This document shows positions 4,881 to 5,777 of a DNA stretch of 5,777 nt, one piece after another. A program made the translations under genes and the position numbers. This DNA comes from Candidatus Aenigmarchaeota archaeon CG_4_9_14_3_um_filter_37_18 (lineage in GTDB: Archaea > Aenigmatarchaeota > Aenigmatarchaeia > CG10238-14), in NCBI GenBank assembly GCA_002789635.1, contig PFTQ01000028.1, positions 1 to 5,777 of the forward strand, read 5' to 3'. The notes under the pieces are model-generated. The model did not search any database, was not told the DNA's origin, and was given only the letters and a program-made list of their open reading frames with translations. Each line of letters opens with the position of its first letter. Position 1 is the first letter of the stretch.

Positions 4881-4918
4881 ATGGTTTAACATATCTTTAC
4901 CTTAGGGGTGAAGCGGAG

Positions 4919-5215
4919 ATGCAGCCAAAAAAAAATGAAAACATAAGAAGCATCCAAAAAAAGATTATTCCCATCCTGAAAAGGAATAAGGTAGTGAAAG
5001 CCGGGATATTCGGAAGCTATGCGAGGGGGGAAGCAAAAAAAACTTCAGACATAGACATCTTAATCCAGCCCCCGAAAGGAATCGGCCTTGGGTTTGTAGG
5101 CATAAAACTCGAATTAGAGAAGGCGTTGGGAAGAAAAGTCGACTTAGTGACGTATAAATCAATCCACCCTTATTTAAAGGAATATATTTTAGCCGATGAG
5201 GTAAGGATAATATGA
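4919..5215 (+). CDS. mntA: MntA-like minimal nucleotidyltransferase (COG1669-type, second MNT/HEPN module)
   Basis: A compact 98-residue minimal nucleotidyltransferase. The catalytic signature is complete: GS at 32-33, ten residues, then DID with D44 and D46, and the third carboxylate D75 in RKVDLVTY. It is shorter than the first MNT in this window because it lacks the C-terminal helical tail, and it looks like the COG1669 branch that pairs with DUF86 HEPN toxins. By family knowledge it is the antitoxin that AMPylates its HEPN partner. It has its own TATA box and a good GGTGA ribosome binding site. Its stop codon overlaps the next start as ATGA, which shows tight coupling. The two MNT proteins diverge outside the active-site motif, so this does not look like a recent tandem duplication. 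Confidence 0.9.
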   Translation: MQPKKNENIRSIQKKIIPILKRNKVVKAGIFGSYARGEAKKTSDIDILIQPPKGIGLGFVGIKLELEKALGRKVDLVTYKSIHPYLKEYILADEVRII

Positions 5216-5577
5216 GCAGGCATGAAGACTTGCCTTATCTGAAGCATATATTGGATGCTGTCAGCGATATAGAGGATTCTATTGATGGCTTGTCCAAGGA
5301 AGAATTCAAAAAAAATAAAGATGTTAAGGATGCTGCTATTAGAAGGCTGGAGATAATAGGAGAGGCTGTAAAAAATATTTCCAGCGAGCTTAAAGGGAGG
5401 CATCCTGAAATTGAATGGCCGAAGATAGCTGGAGCCAGAGATATAATGATTCACGCGTATTTCATGGTAGATTTGGATATAGTTTGGGATATTGCCAGGA
5501 AAGACCTGCCGGATTTAAAGAAAAAAATCGAGGCGATTCTTGAAGAGAAATGCAATGAAAAAAATAACAGAAAATAG
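5212..5577 (+). CDS. hepT: HepT-like HEPN RNase toxin (DUF86 / COG2361-type, second MNT/HEPN module)
   Basis: A 121-residue helical DUF86-family HEPN protein. Landmarks are AAIRRLEIIGEAVKNIS (41-57), W69 in HPEIEW, and the active site ARDIMIHAYF with R76, H81 and Y83 in the RX4HXY arrangement, followed by the family's VDLDIVWDI and DLP segments. It should be an RNase toxin whose Y83 is AMPylated by the MNT protein encoded upstream. The gene starts in an ATGA overlap, with GAGGT (5198-5202) nine nt ahead. Its motif context (GARDIMIHAYF) differs from that of the first HEPN toxin here (DLRNALSHEYY), placing the two in different HepT subfamilies. The C-terminus is strongly basic and acidic (KCNEKNNRK) and runs to the start of a non-coding tail. 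Confidence 0.9.
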   Translation: MSRHEDLPYLKHILDAVSDIEDSIDGLSKEEFKKNKDVKDAAIRRLEIIGEAVKNISSELKGRHPEIEWPKIAGARDIMIHAYFMVDLDIVWDIARKDLPDLKKKIEAILEEKCNEKNNRK

Positions 5578-5615
5578 AATCAGGCAGCATCGGCATCAGA
5601 ACTATGCAATTTCCA

Positions 5616-5658
5616 TTATTCTTCTTAATTTTGCCCGCCAAAAGTTTTACTCTTTTTC
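5616..5658 (+). terminator. Possible T-tract terminator after the second MNT/HEPN operon
   Basis: T-rich clusters follow the hepT stop codon: TTCTTCTTAATTTT (5620-5633), TTTT (5645-5648) and TTTTT (5653-5657). Archaeal RNA polymerase terminates at such tracts without a stem. The assignment rests on composition only. Confidence 0.35.
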
Positions 5659-5661
5659 AAC

Positions 5662-5687
5662 CCGCCCGCAGAATCCGTTTGCTTTCA
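5662..5687 (+). repeat. Interspersed intergenic repeat, copy 3
   Basis: These 26 bp are identical to copy 2 (4802-4827), with the 17-nt core at 5665-5681. The flanks also resemble those of copy 2: GCAATTTC lies upstream (5606-5613 here; 4717-4724 there) and GGAAATAAG downstream. As in the other cases it follows the last gene of a toxin-antitoxin operon, in the same orientation. Confidence 0.8.
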
Positions 5688-5777
5688 GGGAAATAAGTCC
5701 AAAAATTAAACTATACTCAGGGAACTAAATAATTGAGCACTTTATGATGGAAAGGCTGTTTTTTCCAGTAGTTTGAA

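Larger units (their letters stand above)
5578..5777. other. Non-coding right end with T tracts and repeat copy 3
   Basis: An open frame starting at 5540 overlaps hepT in another frame and continues through the repeat; it is not protein-like and was not accepted. The stretch contains T tracts, the third interspersed repeat and an A/T-rich TATA-like segment at about 5704-5714, which could serve a gene beyond the window. The only ATG near the end (5744) reaches a stop after ten codons. Confidence 0.5.

Noticed and set aside
4660..4905. 81-codon open frame between hicA and the second MNT
   Set aside because: It covers the interspersed repeat and the TATA box of the next operon and has no ribosome binding site or recognisable domain.
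1389..5454. Minus-strand open frames opposite the toxin-antitoxin and nuclease genes
   Set aside because: Each lies opposite a well-supported + strand gene or a C-rich repeat, and none shows a domain or ribosome binding site of its own.
3457..5681. CRISPR array based on the repeated 17-nt core
   Set aside because: Copies are 860-1350 bp apart with genes between them; there are no regular spacers and no cas genes. A Cas4-like nuclease fold alone is not evidence of CRISPR.
5540..5728. 62-codon open frame at the right end
   Set aside because: It begins inside hepT in another frame, has no family signature and continues through the repeat.

Overview
The window looks archaeal, most like a small-genome (DPANN-type) lineage. 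The evidence is archaeal-style TATA boxes about 25 nt ahead of likely transcription starts, one apparently leaderless gene, GGTGAT/GAGGTG-type ribosome binding sites, lysine/glutamate/isoleucine-rich small proteins and AGA/AGG-rich arginine codons. This taxonomic call is inference; no rRNA or other marker gene is present. All supported genes lie on the + strand.

Layout: (1) 2-166 is the C-terminal end of a Trp-rich, possibly secreted protein that enters from the left. (2) 167-830 has no recognisable gene. It holds several hairpins, one followed by T6, and a 13-bp direct repeat. (3) 831-1265 encodes a four-helix-bundle protein of the S23/Avd superfamily. (4) 1321-2114 is an MNT/HEPN (MntA-HepT) toxin-antitoxin pair. 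It is followed after 8 nt by (5) 2123-3265, an unusual protein that joins a transposase-like zinc ribbon and helix-turn-helix to a RecB/Cas4-like PD-(D/E)XK nuclease. (6) 3584-4079 is a RelB/RelE-like pair. (7) 4192-4650 is a HicB/HicA pair. (8) 4919-5577 is a second MNT/HEPN pair from a different HepT subfamily. (9) The window ends in non-coding sequence.

The region therefore reads as a dense toxin-antitoxin/defence island: four separate TA modules in about 4.3 kb. Three of them have a recognisable TATA-led promoter directly in front (RelBE, HicBA, second MNT/HEPN), and the first MNT/HEPN pair has a plausible one. Antitoxin and toxin genes overlap or nearly touch (19-nt overlap, 38-nt overlap, 3-nt gap, 4-nt overlap), as expected for translational coupling.

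Two things stand out. The first is the zinc-ribbon/HTH-nuclease fusion, apparently the third gene of the first MNT/HEPN operon. The second is a C-rich interspersed repeat with the 17-nt core CCCGCAGAATCCGTTTG, present in three intergenic gaps always in the same orientation: after the nuclease gene, after hicA and after the second hepT. For two of these gaps the similarity seems to extend beyond the core, which suggests a repeated intergenic unit between modules.
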